A DNA stretch of 64,000 bases from Aporrectodea caliginosa. Lineage: Eukaryota; Annelida; Clitellata; Crassiclitellata; Lumbricidae. The stretch lies in assembly GCA_020284085.1 (NCBI GenBank), contig JACEVL010000062.1, positions 1,490,795 through 1,554,794 on the forward strand. Direction: 5' to 3'. The notes under the pieces are model-generated. The model was not told where the DNA came from. It made no database searches and saw only the letters and a program-made list of their open reading frames with translations. The position numbers and the translations under genes were made by a program. Positions 1 to 11,259 of this stretch are shown here, piece after piece; the stretch's first letter is position 1; the number at the start of each line of letters is the position of its first letter.

Positions 1-39
1 TTTTTTGTTTACTATTTACTAACTTTTTCGCTACTATTT

Positions 40-110
40 GATAACTTTGTATAACTTTGTATGTAAAGCGCCGTGCGTTTGCCAGCGTTTAATAAAGAAC
101 ACACTTACTT
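40..110 (+). repeat. 3' end fragment of SINE family S3
   Basis: The stretch with the words gtaaagcgccgtgcgtttg and gcgtttaataaagaa matches the 3' part of the tRNA-headed family seen at 5440-5680 and 46890-47140. No tRNA head is present, so this is a 5'-truncated copy. Confidence 0.5.
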
Positions 111-727
111 ATTTTACTTTAACTGTTGTTGAGTCCTCTTTTATGTTGTCCATTCAACGCAGTCGTTTTCTTCCTTCCATTATCTTTCCAACCTTTCCTC
201 TAATACAATGCATGGGATTCGGTCAGTTCGAATTATTTCTACAAGGGACCGAGGCATCGGAATCATTGCTGAATGACTTTTATAACAATCATAAATTACT
301 ATAGGCCTATACTATTAGCCATAAGTAACAACGTCAGACTGTGGTAAAACACCTTTAAATCGTTTTCATTTGCTGTTTCTGACATTAATGCTGCTATCAT
401 GTTGGACACCTTTAAATCTGGTTTCCAGTACGTTATATTTTTCGTTTACGCAAAATGGACAACCATTCATTATTTCATTGCATTTTCTAATGATATTACA
501 TTGTTTCATAGGAAAATGTTTAATGAAATGTTTAATTAAGTATTCTGTCATGTAAATAATTGTTAACATGCATTCTTGTAAATAGATGTATGTTAAAATA
601 AAATGTGTATATAATACATGTATATTATATATATTACACATCTGTGCTGAATTTCTGTTTGCAAATAGCATTACATGTTATTTTAGAAAACTTAAAGAAG
701 TACTGTTAATAACTTTGTAAACATATT

Positions 728-815
728 TGAAAAGAGCTAAAATAGCCAAAAAAAGAGCTGATATAGCCAAAAAAAGAGCTGATATAGCCAAAAAAGAGCT
801 GAAATAGCCACCAAA
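728..815. repeat. Short tandem repeat, about 23-bp unit
   Basis: About four units of the form aaagagctgatatagccaaa occur in tandem, followed by an A-rich run to about 860. Units differ by one or two bases. No coding meaning is seen. Confidence 0.75.
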
Positions 816-1016
816 AAAAGAAACAAAAGGAGAAAAAGAAAAAAAAAAAAAAAAAAAAGATGTTAAAAAAGAATTACAATAAAAAGAGCCAATGGGCCAA
901 ACATAACGGAGATACAATACTTTAATATGTATTAAATCAAATAATATGTATCTATCAAATATTGTTAATATTGTTAATAAGATTGAGGAGAAAACAGTTA
1001 TTAACATTATACGGAA

Positions 1017-1182
1017 ATGAACTTAATCCGTCAGAAACTTTAAATACGTCTACATCTTATCAGAAACGGAATCAAAGCCAAGAAAAGAAAAAGAAAACTG
1101 TTGATAGAAATTATATGAAAATGAACTTAAATCGTCAGAAACTTTAAATACGTCAGCATCTTATCAGAAACGGAATCAAAGA
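1017..1182. repeat. Tandem duplication, 104-bp offset
   Basis: A block beginning atgaacttaa and containing cgtcagaaactttaaatacg occurs at 1017-1078 and again at 1121-1182 with few differences. Beyond it, up to about 1900, I see AT-rich sequence with no recognisable gene. Confidence 0.75.
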
Positions 1183-1929
1183 CGAGAAAGGAGAAAGAAC
1201 ATTTGTGAGAACATTACAAGAAAATGAACGGAAATACATCAACAACTTTAAAGACGTCAACAGCCTTTGTAGCTATAGGATGTCGTTAAATATTGGATTA
1301 TATATATATGGACAACCAATTGACAAACACGATGTGCCTGGTACAAACTTCCTGCAACTATAATTAAACAAACCAAAAGCCTTTCTGCTTTCAAAAAGCA
1401 GTTTAAACTGTAGGCTACTTTCTCCGTAATCCAGAACATTAGAATTTGCGCTGACAGTAAACAGTATTGTATAGCATCCTAGAAGTAGCTTGCTACCGAC
1501 GATGCTGTATAAACCGTCGTAATTACAATTGCAATCAATCCTATAATTATTGTTTATCGGTCTCATGCCTCTAACTAATAGCTGCGCACTTTGGTTGCCA
1601 TGTTCATTATTGACTATTGAACCTACCTGTACACTTTGAATAATGAACATTGTAGGCCTATGTAGATACGATATATGCTAGATTATTTGATCTTAAATTA
1701 GTTGTATTAAGTGCTCTGTAAAAATGTCTAAATAAAGCTAAGAAAACATTGTAAGAAAGAGCCTAAAGGACACCAGCAATGAATAATAAGCCACGTGAGT
1801 GAGTGGATTTGCCTTATGTAGACCCTTAATTGTTGTGTCTGTAATAATTATGCGCTTTGAGGTAAATATGTCATAGGCCTCTTTGGGTTTATAAACCAGC
1901 TTTATTCATTCATTCATTCTGAGAATATA

Positions 1930-2460
1930 TAGCGCCTCTTCAAGTCGTTAACGATAACGATAACGAAAATGTTCGTTAACGAAAATAAAATGATTTCGTT
2001 AACGATAACTATAACTATAACTAAAAAATATCATTAACTATAACTATAACTATAACGAAAATAACACTAACGAAAATTCATCTTTATTTTCGTTAATACA
2101 AAAAATAAAAATAGGAAGTGCAATATGGACGATACGACATAAATGAGAACGAAAAATGCGAAATTTTTATTGTGAAATTTGTCAGTTACTTTGGAAACTC
2201 GTGTATTGATGAAGCTGAATGTATCCATGCTTCAAAGGTTTTCATAGCTCTGAGTAAATTGTGAAACAGCGTATTAATACGCACAATTTTGCTTATAGAC
2301 TTAATTATTGTAACTAAGTAGTAACTAAAATTAACTAAAATAAAAATCCATTAACTATAACTATAACTATAACTAAAAAATAATACTAACTATAACTATA
2401 ACTATAACTAAAATAAAAAATCATTAACTATAACTATAACTATAACTAAAATAAAACCTG
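1930..2460. repeat. Hexamer-rich repeat block (TAACTA/GTTAACG)
   Basis: The block opens with gttaacgataacgataacg words and passes into long runs of ataactataactataacta, interrupted by a unique-looking stretch at about 2100-2330. Both the TAACTA and GTTAAC words recur many times, many in self-complementary context. From 2465 to 3060 no gene or known repeat is recognised. Confidence 0.7.
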
Positions 2461-3063
2461 TAAGGAAAATCACACTGTCTTCAAGTGACCTACTCATAGG
2501 CGATCCCAGCTCAGGCGCAGCTAGTGAAGGGTGATTTGAGGGACTTATAAAAAACAAGTATGCCTATACTTTCACCGAGGCAGCAAGCGCAAGTCTAATG
2601 GAAGGCCATTCCAGATGACCTCCCACGATTACGATAATATTTGATTGCTTGATTTGCATTGACTGATTACTTATGTAAAAATTCACAAACAGAATAAGAA
2701 TCTCATATCATAATTTTATGTATTACAAAAAATCGTCAAGCTGTGTTCAAAATTAAAGGGTTACCCCTAATAGATTATGAATTTCCAGTGAAATTACAGT
2801 CCCCTTTTGTTCATTCCTCTACGAATAAAGAAGCACTTGCAACGCTACCTCTAAGCCCCTAAGGCAAAGGTGCCATTGTGCAAGCCTTGCCATCTGTGAG
2901 CAGGGTTGCAAGAGACAGAGGCAACAATCTTTCATTTTAACGATGACCGCGAGATGCAGATGAACGTATTTTTGCCATAGTTAACGATCTGTACGTAGCA
3001 GTATCTATGGATAAAGTGTTTTGAGATAGGTCACTAAGGGGAAAAAGGTTGGTGACAATTTCG

Positions 3064-3482
3064 ATTTCTCCTCCTCCTCCTCCTCCTCTCCTTCTCCTTC
3101 TCCTCCTCGTTCTCCTTCTCCTCCTCCTCGTTCACCTTCTCCTCGTTCTCCTCCCCTCGTTCTCCTCCTCCTCGTTCTCCTCCTCTTCCTTCTCCTCCTC
3201 CTCGTTCTCCTTCTCCTCCTTCTCCTCGTTCTCCTCCTTCTCCTCCCCTCGTTCTCCTCCTCCTCCTCGTTCTCCTCCTCTTCCTTCTCCTCCTCGTTCT
3301 CCTTCTCCTCCTTCTCCTCGTTCTCCTCCTTCTCCTCCCCTCTCCTCTCCTCCTCCTCCTCGTTCTCCTCCTCTTCCTTCTCCTCCTCCTCGTTCTCCTT
3401 CTCCTCCTTCTCCTCGTTCTCCTCCTTCTCCTCCCCCCTCGTTCTCCTCCTCCTCGTTCTCCTCCTTTTCTTCCTCCTCCTT
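3064..3482. repeat. Polypyrimidine minisatellite (CTCCTT/CTCGTT type)
   Basis: About 420 bases of nearly pure pyrimidine on the + strand, built from ctcctc, cttctc and ctcgtt words with a longer-range repeat order. It creates Ser/Pro-rich and Glu/Gly-rich open frames on the two strands that are repeat artefacts, not genes. Confidence 0.9.
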
Positions 3483-3764
3483 CACAGCTCTGCTTTATGT
3501 GTTTATTGCCATCTGAGAGTTTTTTCTCTCAAAAACTCTAGACAGGGCGCTATACAAATTATGCAATTACATACTAACTTATTTGACTAACATTTATTCG
3601 CAACTGTTAGACTTTTAATGCTTATACTCTGATGGGCGGGAGAAAGGAGAAATGTTCGATAATCCGCAAAATATTTAACTCCACGTAGACACCTTAATAT
3701 TACTCTTCAACAAAATTATATTTATTCCTTATTTTCGTTCAATCGTCAGCTAGGTTTTTCAGCA

Positions 3765-3850
3765 AGGTTTAACGACACTGTGTGATAACAATGATCATTA
3801 GCGTCGCCCTCCTCCTTCACCCAGGCTTGGCACTTGGGTCCCATAAGAGA
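3765..3850 (+). repeat. Dispersed repeat E
   Basis: The words acactgtgtgataacaa, gatcattagcgtcgccctcc and cacccaggcttgg define a family. Copies with the same words occur at 41600-41685 (+), 48680-48795 (-), 49840-49960 (-) and in part near 20345 and 58040. From 3850 to 5260 I see only unique AT-rich sequence plus a (GTT)n-like microsatellite at about 4540-4625. Confidence 0.6.
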
Positions 3851-5264
3851 ATATGGGCTCTTTATGAGCATATGAATCCTATGTGAGAATAGGTGTTCCA
3901 CATGAGCATACATTATCTTGTTGTAATCAATTGTTTGATTTTCGTTCAAATAATTAAGGCTAACGAGAGGCTGTCAAAACTCACGGTGAATGGTATCTGT
4001 TATCCATCCTGAATTAAAAATTGATGATTATAAATAGCCTAATTGAAATGCGTTATAAAGGTGTTTTACAGAACTCTGTAAATTCTAATGTCTAATTAGG
4101 ATCTATTGTCACCAAGTTTTATAAGACACAAGAAATTAATTCATTACATTAAAATCCAAGGTTCTTAATAATCCAAACTTACTTTCAATTTGACGTCGAT
4201 AAATGCAAATCTTCAGAAAATAATCTCTATCGGTAATTAAATAAAAATGCAGAGCCTTAAGCCTTTTTCCAAATTCCGTCGTTTACATAACCAGTCTGCT
4301 TCAATTAAAGTTTAAACTGATCGCTAAATATTTAGGGTAATGCACGGTCAACATAAACGGCCCTGAAAGTCACAAGATGTCGCTTAATCCAAAAAGTTAT
4401 AATCCTGCTTGAACACCTTTAGAACACTGCATCATGTCGCTATATATAGAAAAGTTGCGTTATGGGTTTGCAAATTCGTAGTCCGCGTAGTTTTAGTGTG
4501 AATTTATGCGTGTTTGAAACAATTTTCGTTTTAAATTATGATGATGATGTTATTGTTCTTGTTGTTGATGATGGCGATGATGATTATTATTGTTGTTGTT
4601 CTTGTTGTTGCTGTTGTTTTGTTTTGTTTTGTTAAAGCAAGAAATCTGACGCTCAAAAAGGACGCTGACAAATGTTTTGAGCTGTGATTTGAGGAAGTCA
4701 ATGCTAGTGGCATCATCATTATTCAAACACTTCCCAAACATATCCACCACCAGCAACAGCAAAAGGTCGAATTTCACCCGAGACCTCGATTTAACCCTAA
4801 ACTGGATCCGCCACTGGAAGTTCCCCCTCCTGGTTCCGCCCTTGCTTTGCGTATGATTACTCCACGCACCTGGTGCGCATGCGCTCGTGCGTCAAACAGC
4901 CTGAGCCGATTATCATCCATCCGCATGTGGTATTAACACATTTATTTGCTGAACAAAAATCAATAGACCACGTATAGGCCTACGCGCGCTACAGCGAGAG
5001 GCCCACTAAGGCCTACGTAGGCTTATTTTCTGCGCTCGTAGGCCTAACGGCTCCGGGTCAGTCTACCTGCGTCGCACACATCTGTGCGTGTGTGTGTGCA
5101 CGGCTCTTCAAATCCTCTTTCTGTGTCGTTGTTTGTGTATGCGAAAGATTAGTGGTGATACCACATTACGCAGGTATCACCATAATATTCGTAAGTATCC
5201 TTATATAACCGTGTTATTTTTTAATATAATTTTGAGGTAGCACGTAAGTGTTGTAGCTTTATGG

Positions 5265-5470
5265 TGGGACACGATAACCTGGTGATTAGAGCGCTCTGAT
5301 TGTAAGGCGATGTTCACGGGTTCGATCACCTCCATAGACAGCTATACCGTCTATTAAAAGACCTTGAGCATGTCCTTCACTCACAATTTTTTGCGCCATC
5401 CATTTATGGGGAGGGTGGATAGTATAAAGGATAACACTCTTGCCTGAATTGCTCACGGACGATACCCGTA
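5265..5470 (+). repeat. tRNA-derived SINE, family S2
   Basis: A tRNA-like head with the A-box-like ctggtgattagagcg and B-box-like gggttcgatc is followed by the family tail that includes gaccttgagca and ccttcactcac. The same family is found at 25262-25370, 26920-27140, 30500-30685, 33925-34100, 34595-34745, 43020-43170 and 63030-63345. A full cloverleaf is not kept, so this is not a tRNA gene. Confidence 0.75.
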
Positions 5471-5680
5471 AAGCCCTCTGGGTTTAGCTCATGCCTTCAT
5501 TCCCTAGGTGGCAGCAAAAGTACAATGAGCTTATTGCGCCTTTCATGGCTGCAACCTTTGTTGATTTATGTCTTCTGTAGTTTGTGTTCTTGTGAATTGT
5601 TTAATCGTAATAATATGAACATGTACAGCGCAGTGCGTTTGTCAGGCGCTTCATTAAAGAATAATAATTATTATTAAATA
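5440..5680 (+). repeat. SINE family S3 copy, head degraded
   Basis: The body words gatttatgtcttctg, tgtgttcttgtgaattgttt and gcgcagtgcgtttgtcagg match the copies at 21745-22000 (-) and 46890-47140 (+). The head is poorly preserved and runs directly on from the S2 copy before it. Confidence 0.6.
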
Positions 5681-5761
5681 TTATTATTATTAATAAACAA
5701 TAACGCCTAATATATTAATAATAGTCCTAATGACAATAATAATAATGATAGTAGTAGTAGT

Positions 5762-5796
<35 letters not shown>

Positions 5797-5885
5797 TGGT
5801 AGTAGTGGTAGTAGTGGTAATATGTTAGTGGTAGAAGTGGTGGCGGTGGTGGTGGTGGTGGTAGTAATAATAATAACGATAATAA
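5680..5885. repeat. Trinucleotide microsatellites (AAT/TAG/GCA/TGG)
   Basis: Consecutive runs of attatt, tagtag, cagcag and ggtggt triplets. The minus-strand open frame across it gives Tyr, Cys and Pro runs and is not a gene. Confidence 0.9.
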
Positions 5886-6189
5886 TAACGCCGGATCTTG
5901 ACGAGTTCTAGCCGTCCCAGAATGGTTTTTTGTTTTCACTGGATAATTTATTAATTCTCGAGGGATCTGTGGCATCTTTGCTGATGTCAGACTCTCTTTT
6001 CACCAGCCTTTCGCTTTGTCACCGTCACCCGCCCTCCGGCTTCAATTTACAAGGGAAGGGTGAGTCGCGGTCGGTATGCAATCCGACATTCTCACATGCA
6101 CAGATGATGTTACCGTGGTAGCTATCTAGGCCAGGGCCATGCCGAACTTTACATCTGTTTCTGTCTTCAAACGCACCTACATATAATTA

Positions 6190-6245
6190 TATACAATTTT
6201 ACACGTGTGTGCGTGCGTGTGCGTGTGTGTGTGTGTGCGTGCGTG
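6190..6245. repeat. (TG)n/(GTGC)n microsatellite
   Basis: A run of gtgtgcgtgcgtgtg type dinucleotides. The surroundings from 5890 to 6860 show no gene. Confidence 0.85.
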
Positions 6246-6859
6246 TGATTTACGGATGAGCATAAGAGACACTTGGTAAACACACGCGTGTTCATATAAT
6301 AGACTTTGGATATATGTGACACATAAACACGTGTCTAATCTGTCTATAAATAGAGTTAGGCCATTGACTATTATTGTTGTTTCTTAAACTGCTATGTAAT
6401 TGGTCAATTTGTGAAGTCACACTGTATACCAAAATCTTTTTTTCCTGCGCGCGCGCTTGGAAATGTACTTAAAAATCCGAATGAAGTTTTTCTCCTCGTG
6501 TACAGAGCACGTCTCTACGTCTCTATAATATCCCATCTGTCTTTCGTGGCGATAAGCTACTCTGCAAAGTCTGCAGCTCTGTGAAAGGGTTGTTCTCTCT
6601 TATCAACTTCCAGATGCATTGCATTGTACATTTTTGCATCGTATTGCATTTATAAACAAAATGTATTCATACTAATAGATTAATTAGCTGCAATGAACTG
6701 CATGAAACACACACAATTTCGTGTCAGAATTCAGTCTTAGCCTACTTCGCATATTTTGAGTAAAGTCACCTTGTCACCTTGTGCTGTCAGTTCCTTGAAC
6801 TCTAGCGACCGTCATGATCAAGCCTCTCCATTTCCATCTGTCCGCCGTCGCATCTCTCA

Positions 6860-7030
6860 GTTCTGCCAAATTCATTCCAGTTGTTTCATGTAGGCTATCT
6901 CGTCCATCCATTTTTTCCTTGGTCGTCCTTGTTTTCTCCTTCCCTTTCCATATGCTAACATCATTTCCTTTTCCAATCCATCTGATCGCATGACATGTCC
7001 AAAGAACCTCAACTTTGCTCTTAGCACTGT
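6860..7030 (-). pseudogene. Non-LTR retrotransposon ORF fragment
   Basis: Read on the minus strand, the frame contains LRFFGHVMRSDGLEKEMM followed by GRRKQGRPRKKWMDEI. This is the conserved tail of the reverse-transcriptase polyprotein found in many animal LINEs (FFGHV...R, then GRPRKxW). There is no upstream RT core here, so the copy is 5'-truncated and dead. It lies just upstream of the PHD-like gene, in antisense orientation, and has no evident role in it. Confidence 0.7.
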
Positions 7031-7182
7031 TTGTAAAATTTGAGTAAAGTAGGTGTCAAAATTCAGTCCTAAATTCGAATGTCTAAGTGAAATAGGTGTC
7101 AAAATTCAGACTTAGTCACCTTTTGTAAAGTAAAACAATCTTCTAAACATCTAATGTTTTATATTTCTGTTTGCAGATCAAC

Positions 7183-7911
7183 ATGGCGTCTCAGCAAAAC
7201 CTAGATTTGTCTAGTGGACGACGGAGAACCAGCGTGACGCCGCCGCCATATTGCTTTTCAACCGAATGCGCAACAAACGTTTACTTCAATTCGTCTGCAT
7301 GGAGCACGATACGACAGAGCTTTCGAATCGCTCTCGAACATTCCACCGTCTTCGTTTGCGATCGATTTCTCGGAGAGAAAATGGCCATTGAACTGGAAAA
7401 CGAACTCGAGTCACTCCGCAACGATCCGGCGTTTTTCCAGACGGGCGATCCATCCCCGTGCGGTGCTTCGGCCACAAAGTCTTCGCGTAGGGTTACAGTT
7501 GACCTTACCGGACCCAGTCCCCAAGTTCATCGCAACATTGACGGTCTTGTCTTGCTGATTTATAAACTCGGTTGTTTTGTATCTTCCTGGTCGAAGATTA
7601 CTGCCAGAATCTCGCATTACCTTGAAACGACCCAGGAGGTCATGACCTGTTGGAAAAACCCCGCGATCCCTAGTGAGAGGGTGCTCAAGTGTGTTTACTT
7701 CCCGAGACGAGCCAGGTCGGCGGAGTGTGTAAATGAGGATGGGGTAAAAGAAGAAGAAAGGGGTGTTCATCTGCTAAGCCCTGTACAGAATCTCAATGTG
7801 AGGGCAAATGAAGATAGACTGGTTGCCTTCTGGAAAGACAAAATGGAGGCGACGACGCACGCCTCGAAAGACAGCTTTACCATTTGTGTCACTCTGCACC
7901 GGCGACCTTGA
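7183..7911 (+). CDS. EGLN/PHD-like 2-oxoglutarate dioxygenase, probable pseudoenzyme
   Basis: Encodes 242 residues from the ATG at 7183, which lies 7 bases after a good splice acceptor (tttctgtttgcag), so a 5' non-coding exon is likely. Residues about 55-90 (VFVCDRFLGEKMAIELENEL) match the region of HIF prolyl hydroxylases just before the catalytic core. Residues 118-145 and 146-172 align collinearly with the first core strands, and DRLVAFWKDK (211-220) matches the DRLLFFWSDRR segment. Known PHDs bind iron through HxD plus a distal His and bind 2-oxoglutarate through an Arg. Here the HxDNP position reads CWKNP (156-160), the Arg position is not Arg, and only a His at 226 remains near the distal site. 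I infer a non-catalytic relative. The catalytic region lies on one exon, unlike typical PHD genes, so a retrocopy origin is possible. The homology assignment rests on motif alignment by eye. Confidence 0.62.
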   Translation: MASQQNLDLSSGRRRTSVTPPPYCFSTECATNVYFNSSAWSTIRQSFRIALEHSTVFVCDRFLGEKMAIELENELESLRNDPAFFQTGDPSPCGASATKSSRRVTVDLTGPSPQVHRNIDGLVLLIYKLGCFVSSWSKITARISHYLETTQEVMTCWKNPAIPSERVLKCVYFPRRARSAECVNEDGVKEEERGVHLLSPVQNLNVRANEDRLVAFWKDKMEATTHASKDSFTICVTLHRRP

Positions 7912-7919
7912 CAGTGACC

Positions 7920-8750
7920 TTTAAAATTAAACGTCCCTCGACCTACAACGTGAACAGTGGCTTAAACAGCATAATTTAATTAATAATAATTCTTTTATAT
8001 TTCTTCTTTTAATTAATCTCTTCGCAGCCTCACTACCTAGCTTTCGACTGGACTGGCCTGGAATTTGGCTCGCATGTGGATGTGCTTACTAGCGACCTTC
8101 GACTGATTCATGCATAATTAAACTGGCGCTATAGAAGTTCTTAGATTTGATTAGATTAGTATTTCATAAATGACATGACTGCTGACGTATGCAGCTCATG
8201 TAGAACGTGGCTGTATAAAAAGACTACTTGTTATTCATGGGTTGCAACGATTTCCTTTGCCATCTGGAACAGGCTTCCGTACAATTTTAGGTTCGCGGTG
8301 TTGGGACGCTAAATTTCAGTTTAAAGTGCAATGTTAATGTAGTCTTGATTACATTAGACTCGGATCTCTTCTTCAGTTCAAACTCCGTACAATACGAAAA
8401 AGTAAAGTTTCGAATTATAGGCATAGAAATGATAGAATCGTTTGAAGCATTATACTGCGTTCAAAAGACAAGCGTGATATGAATATAATAGGGATTTGCA
8501 ATGAATATGATTGTGTCCATTGTTATTCATTGTTATGCCGTAACGTTTAGGCCTATCTGTTTTCTCGCTTAAATTTAACCTAAAATATTCCATGGGCCGG
8601 ATGACACGCGGGTCGAGTCAAAATTCCTGGTAAATATGGTGGGTCGGGTCGAAAAGATTGCAAAACGAATAATTATATTTAGGCTAAAGTTTAAATCAGC
8701 TATACAAAACAATTGTAATCGAATACCTCCAAATTTCTGAAGTGCTACAA
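7920..8750. other. 3' flank of the PHD-like gene, no further gene seen
   Basis: AT-rich sequence with no long or conserved open frame and no recognised repeat. A LINE-tail-like fragment (gcgcagggcaccagcttcttcac) follows at about 8755-8800. Confidence 0.5.
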
Positions 8751-8829
8751 TAAAGCTAAGCGCAGGGCACCAGCTTCTTCACGAGCGCTGCGTCGTCCAG
8801 TGGAGGTCCGATTCGGGTTGCCAGAGAGA

Positions 8830-10990
8830 GAGGAGGCAGGGCTGCAGCTGCTACGATTGGTTTTCGTTGAGGACGAGAAAGCTTGGAATGCGGAGGATCG
8901 GGTGGATTAGCTTACTCACTCGACAATGTTTGCACTATAGGAGGCTATGATGCAATGTAAATGAAGAAACATTTTTGTTTTGGTTTAACACTATAATAGT
9001 CTGTTACGAACAAATGTGTTGTATTTGGTCGGATCAGAATTTTTGTGGTAGGCATAATGCTATTGGTCGAGTCGGGCGGCAGCCCTTCCATGCAGCATAC
9101 CAAATTACCAATGCGCATAGAGCCTACTTAAGACCCATATTTTCATATGGGACCTTTGCTGAACCAATATGGGTCCCGTATAATGCTCATTATAAGGGTG
9201 GTCCAAAAACACGAAGTGTCTCAGAGTTGCCCTCCACAACCCTCCTTTTGTTCTATAGCTGCCCACTATTACCTCTACCAAATTTGAGAGAGATTGACGA
9301 ATATTTAGAGGTCGCTCAAGGTCAGGGTATTTTCACCATATTAAGCATGAAATCGGTAATCTGCACTAAGAACAGAAAACAGAATTTGAGTTGAATTCAA
9401 ACATATAGTGCAGCAATGAAAATAAAAAAAGGTTCCAAAATGTTCAATTTTGCTATGGAAACACTGGAACTTTTCTTGAGTAACACATTCTATGTCCTCT
9501 GTCATCTTCATCAGCGTAGCCTTAGAGCTGGACAGATAGGTTTTCCTGCAGCGAAGCTCGTGAAACGCTGCTGCTCTTTATTCTTTGTCAACGATTAATT
9601 CTACGGCTGAATGAAACCAATGGCTGTCCCACAGAGTCGTTCATAACTGTCATGACTGACGCTGCCTTTAGGAGGTCCTGGTAGGAGTGATCATCGCATC
9701 ATTCCTTAGGATCCTTTACCAGGAAGCCTTGGACCTTCTCTTTTCTATTCAAGTTCAGAATGTCAACGATGACAGTAGTCAACGATGACAGTAGTTCTCT
9801 CTGTGACGTTATTTGCAAGGCCAAGGGAGCTGAGGGATTCAGGAGAATGGTCGAGGCCTTTAACAGAGTTGATGGACTGTGGATTAAGGTGGAGGTTTGT
9901 CACCATTAGTGTTTCACATCCACTCCAATTCTGTCGTCAAACAAGGACAGGCTCACCAAAATTTCTGAAACGTACCAGGTATGCCTACCGAATGCGGTCG
10001 AGGCAACCTTACTAAGCCACTCTCATCTTTAGATATTTACTGAGCTCCTCCAGTAGCAGTAGATCGTTGAATGGTGTTCTTATAGGCAGAGGAGCTTCAA
10101 GCCAGAACCGAAAATAGACAAGACTCACAAACAGTGCCAGCTCCTTTACACTATGCTTCTCTTTGGCAGTTGGAGAATGCTGGCAGTGCTGTCATAGACT
10201 TTATACCACGAACTAGACTCCGAAGTCCGAAGACCCCAGTCACCCAGAATCCTCAGGCAGGCTTCAGCTTGTTCGTTACCAGTTCTGCAGCCAATTTTTG
10301 GAACTCCCAGTATATATCTCTTCTCCGTCACCTATGACTAGTATACTGCAAGTCTGTCACCTGCTCCTCATGGTTCTTGTAGCTTGATCGTCGGATTGAA
10401 CTTTTGTTGGAAGATGGGACCTATATAGTTTTTTTTGTGCCCTTCTCTATCAGCCAAACTTCAGCGCTGCTTCTTGTCTTTGCCATCATTGTGTTTATGA
10501 GCTATGTCAAAAACTCTACAGTCATTTCTCTTCAATTCCTAATCTTCACCAATGATGTACTAATCAATCTGACTAAGTACCAAAAGTTTACAGTTCTTAA
10601 AAGCAATTTTAAACATTCTAACATTTGCAGTCTACATCAAAGAATATTTAATAATGTTAGATTGGTATTTCTAAACTTCAGTTTCAAACAACAGTCTAAA
10701 ATTAAGTAACAAGCGGTTGTAATAATATTTGTTGGAGTAGATAACAGTCAATAATTTCCACTATGCCATGGCATTATCATGAGAATGTTTGGCGACCTTG
10801 AGCGACCTCTAAAAATGCTCTAATCTGCTTCAGATTTGGTCTACATCTTACTTAGGAGAGGTAGAACAGATTTAAACTTGTGGAGCATAGTTCTGCTAAA
10901 GATGAAATTTTACCATTGTGTCGTGGACCACCCTAACTTTGTCATTGCTCATGGACCTATTATAGTTCTGCGCAGTGCGCACGTCTCTCA
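8830..10990. other. Non-coding stretch with small repeats
   Basis: Short open frames occur on both strands but none shows a conserved motif or splice-supported structure. A palindromic segment (gacccatattttcatatggg) lies at about 9130. A 17-bp unit (caacgatgacagtagt) is repeated at about 9764-9796. The block 9650-10400 has a more even base composition than its surroundings and could be an old mobile-element remnant, but I cannot identify it. Confidence 0.35.
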
Positions 10991-10999
10991 CTCGAAACA

Positions 11000-11255
11000 A
11001 AAAGCTCCTGTTTCACCATCCTGTTCCGATCCCTTCTCGACCGTTGACCTCCCTCACCGTTCTGATGCTAAACAGTAAACACCATCTACCATAAGGTCCG
11101 TAACCGTCTGCCTGGCTGACCATTGAATCTTGACCACGAACCGATTTTGACCTTATCTGCCTATCGATTTTGTTTTGACTGAGCGGAAGTGAAAAGGCTG
11201 GTTCCGGCGACTTCGATAAATTGGGCGCTTTAGAAATTTCCGGATTACGATTAAG
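11000..11255 (+). mobile_element. 3' end of CR1/L2-like LINE
   Basis: Starts in the ORF end (cactcgaaacaaaaagctcc, the Phe/His-Ser-Lys-Leu-Lys region of the family) and runs through the 3' UTR words ctatcgattttgttttgactgagcg and gggcgctttagaa to a terminal cggattacgatta. Copies with the same tail lie at 17690, 19400 (-), 61540, 61915, 62590 and 63085. Only the last few hundred bases are present, as expected for target-primed retrotransposition. Confidence 0.75.
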
Positions 11256-11259
11256 TACT

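Noticed and set aside
3049..3516. 155-residue Pro/Ser-rich open frame and its minus-strand Glu/Gly-rich counterpart
   Set aside because: Both are direct translations of the CTCCTT minisatellite; no start context, splice site or conserved motif.
10404..10709. 101-residue hydrophobic open frame
   Set aside because: AT-rich sequence, no conserved motif, no splice or regulatory context; hydrophobicity follows from T-rich codons.
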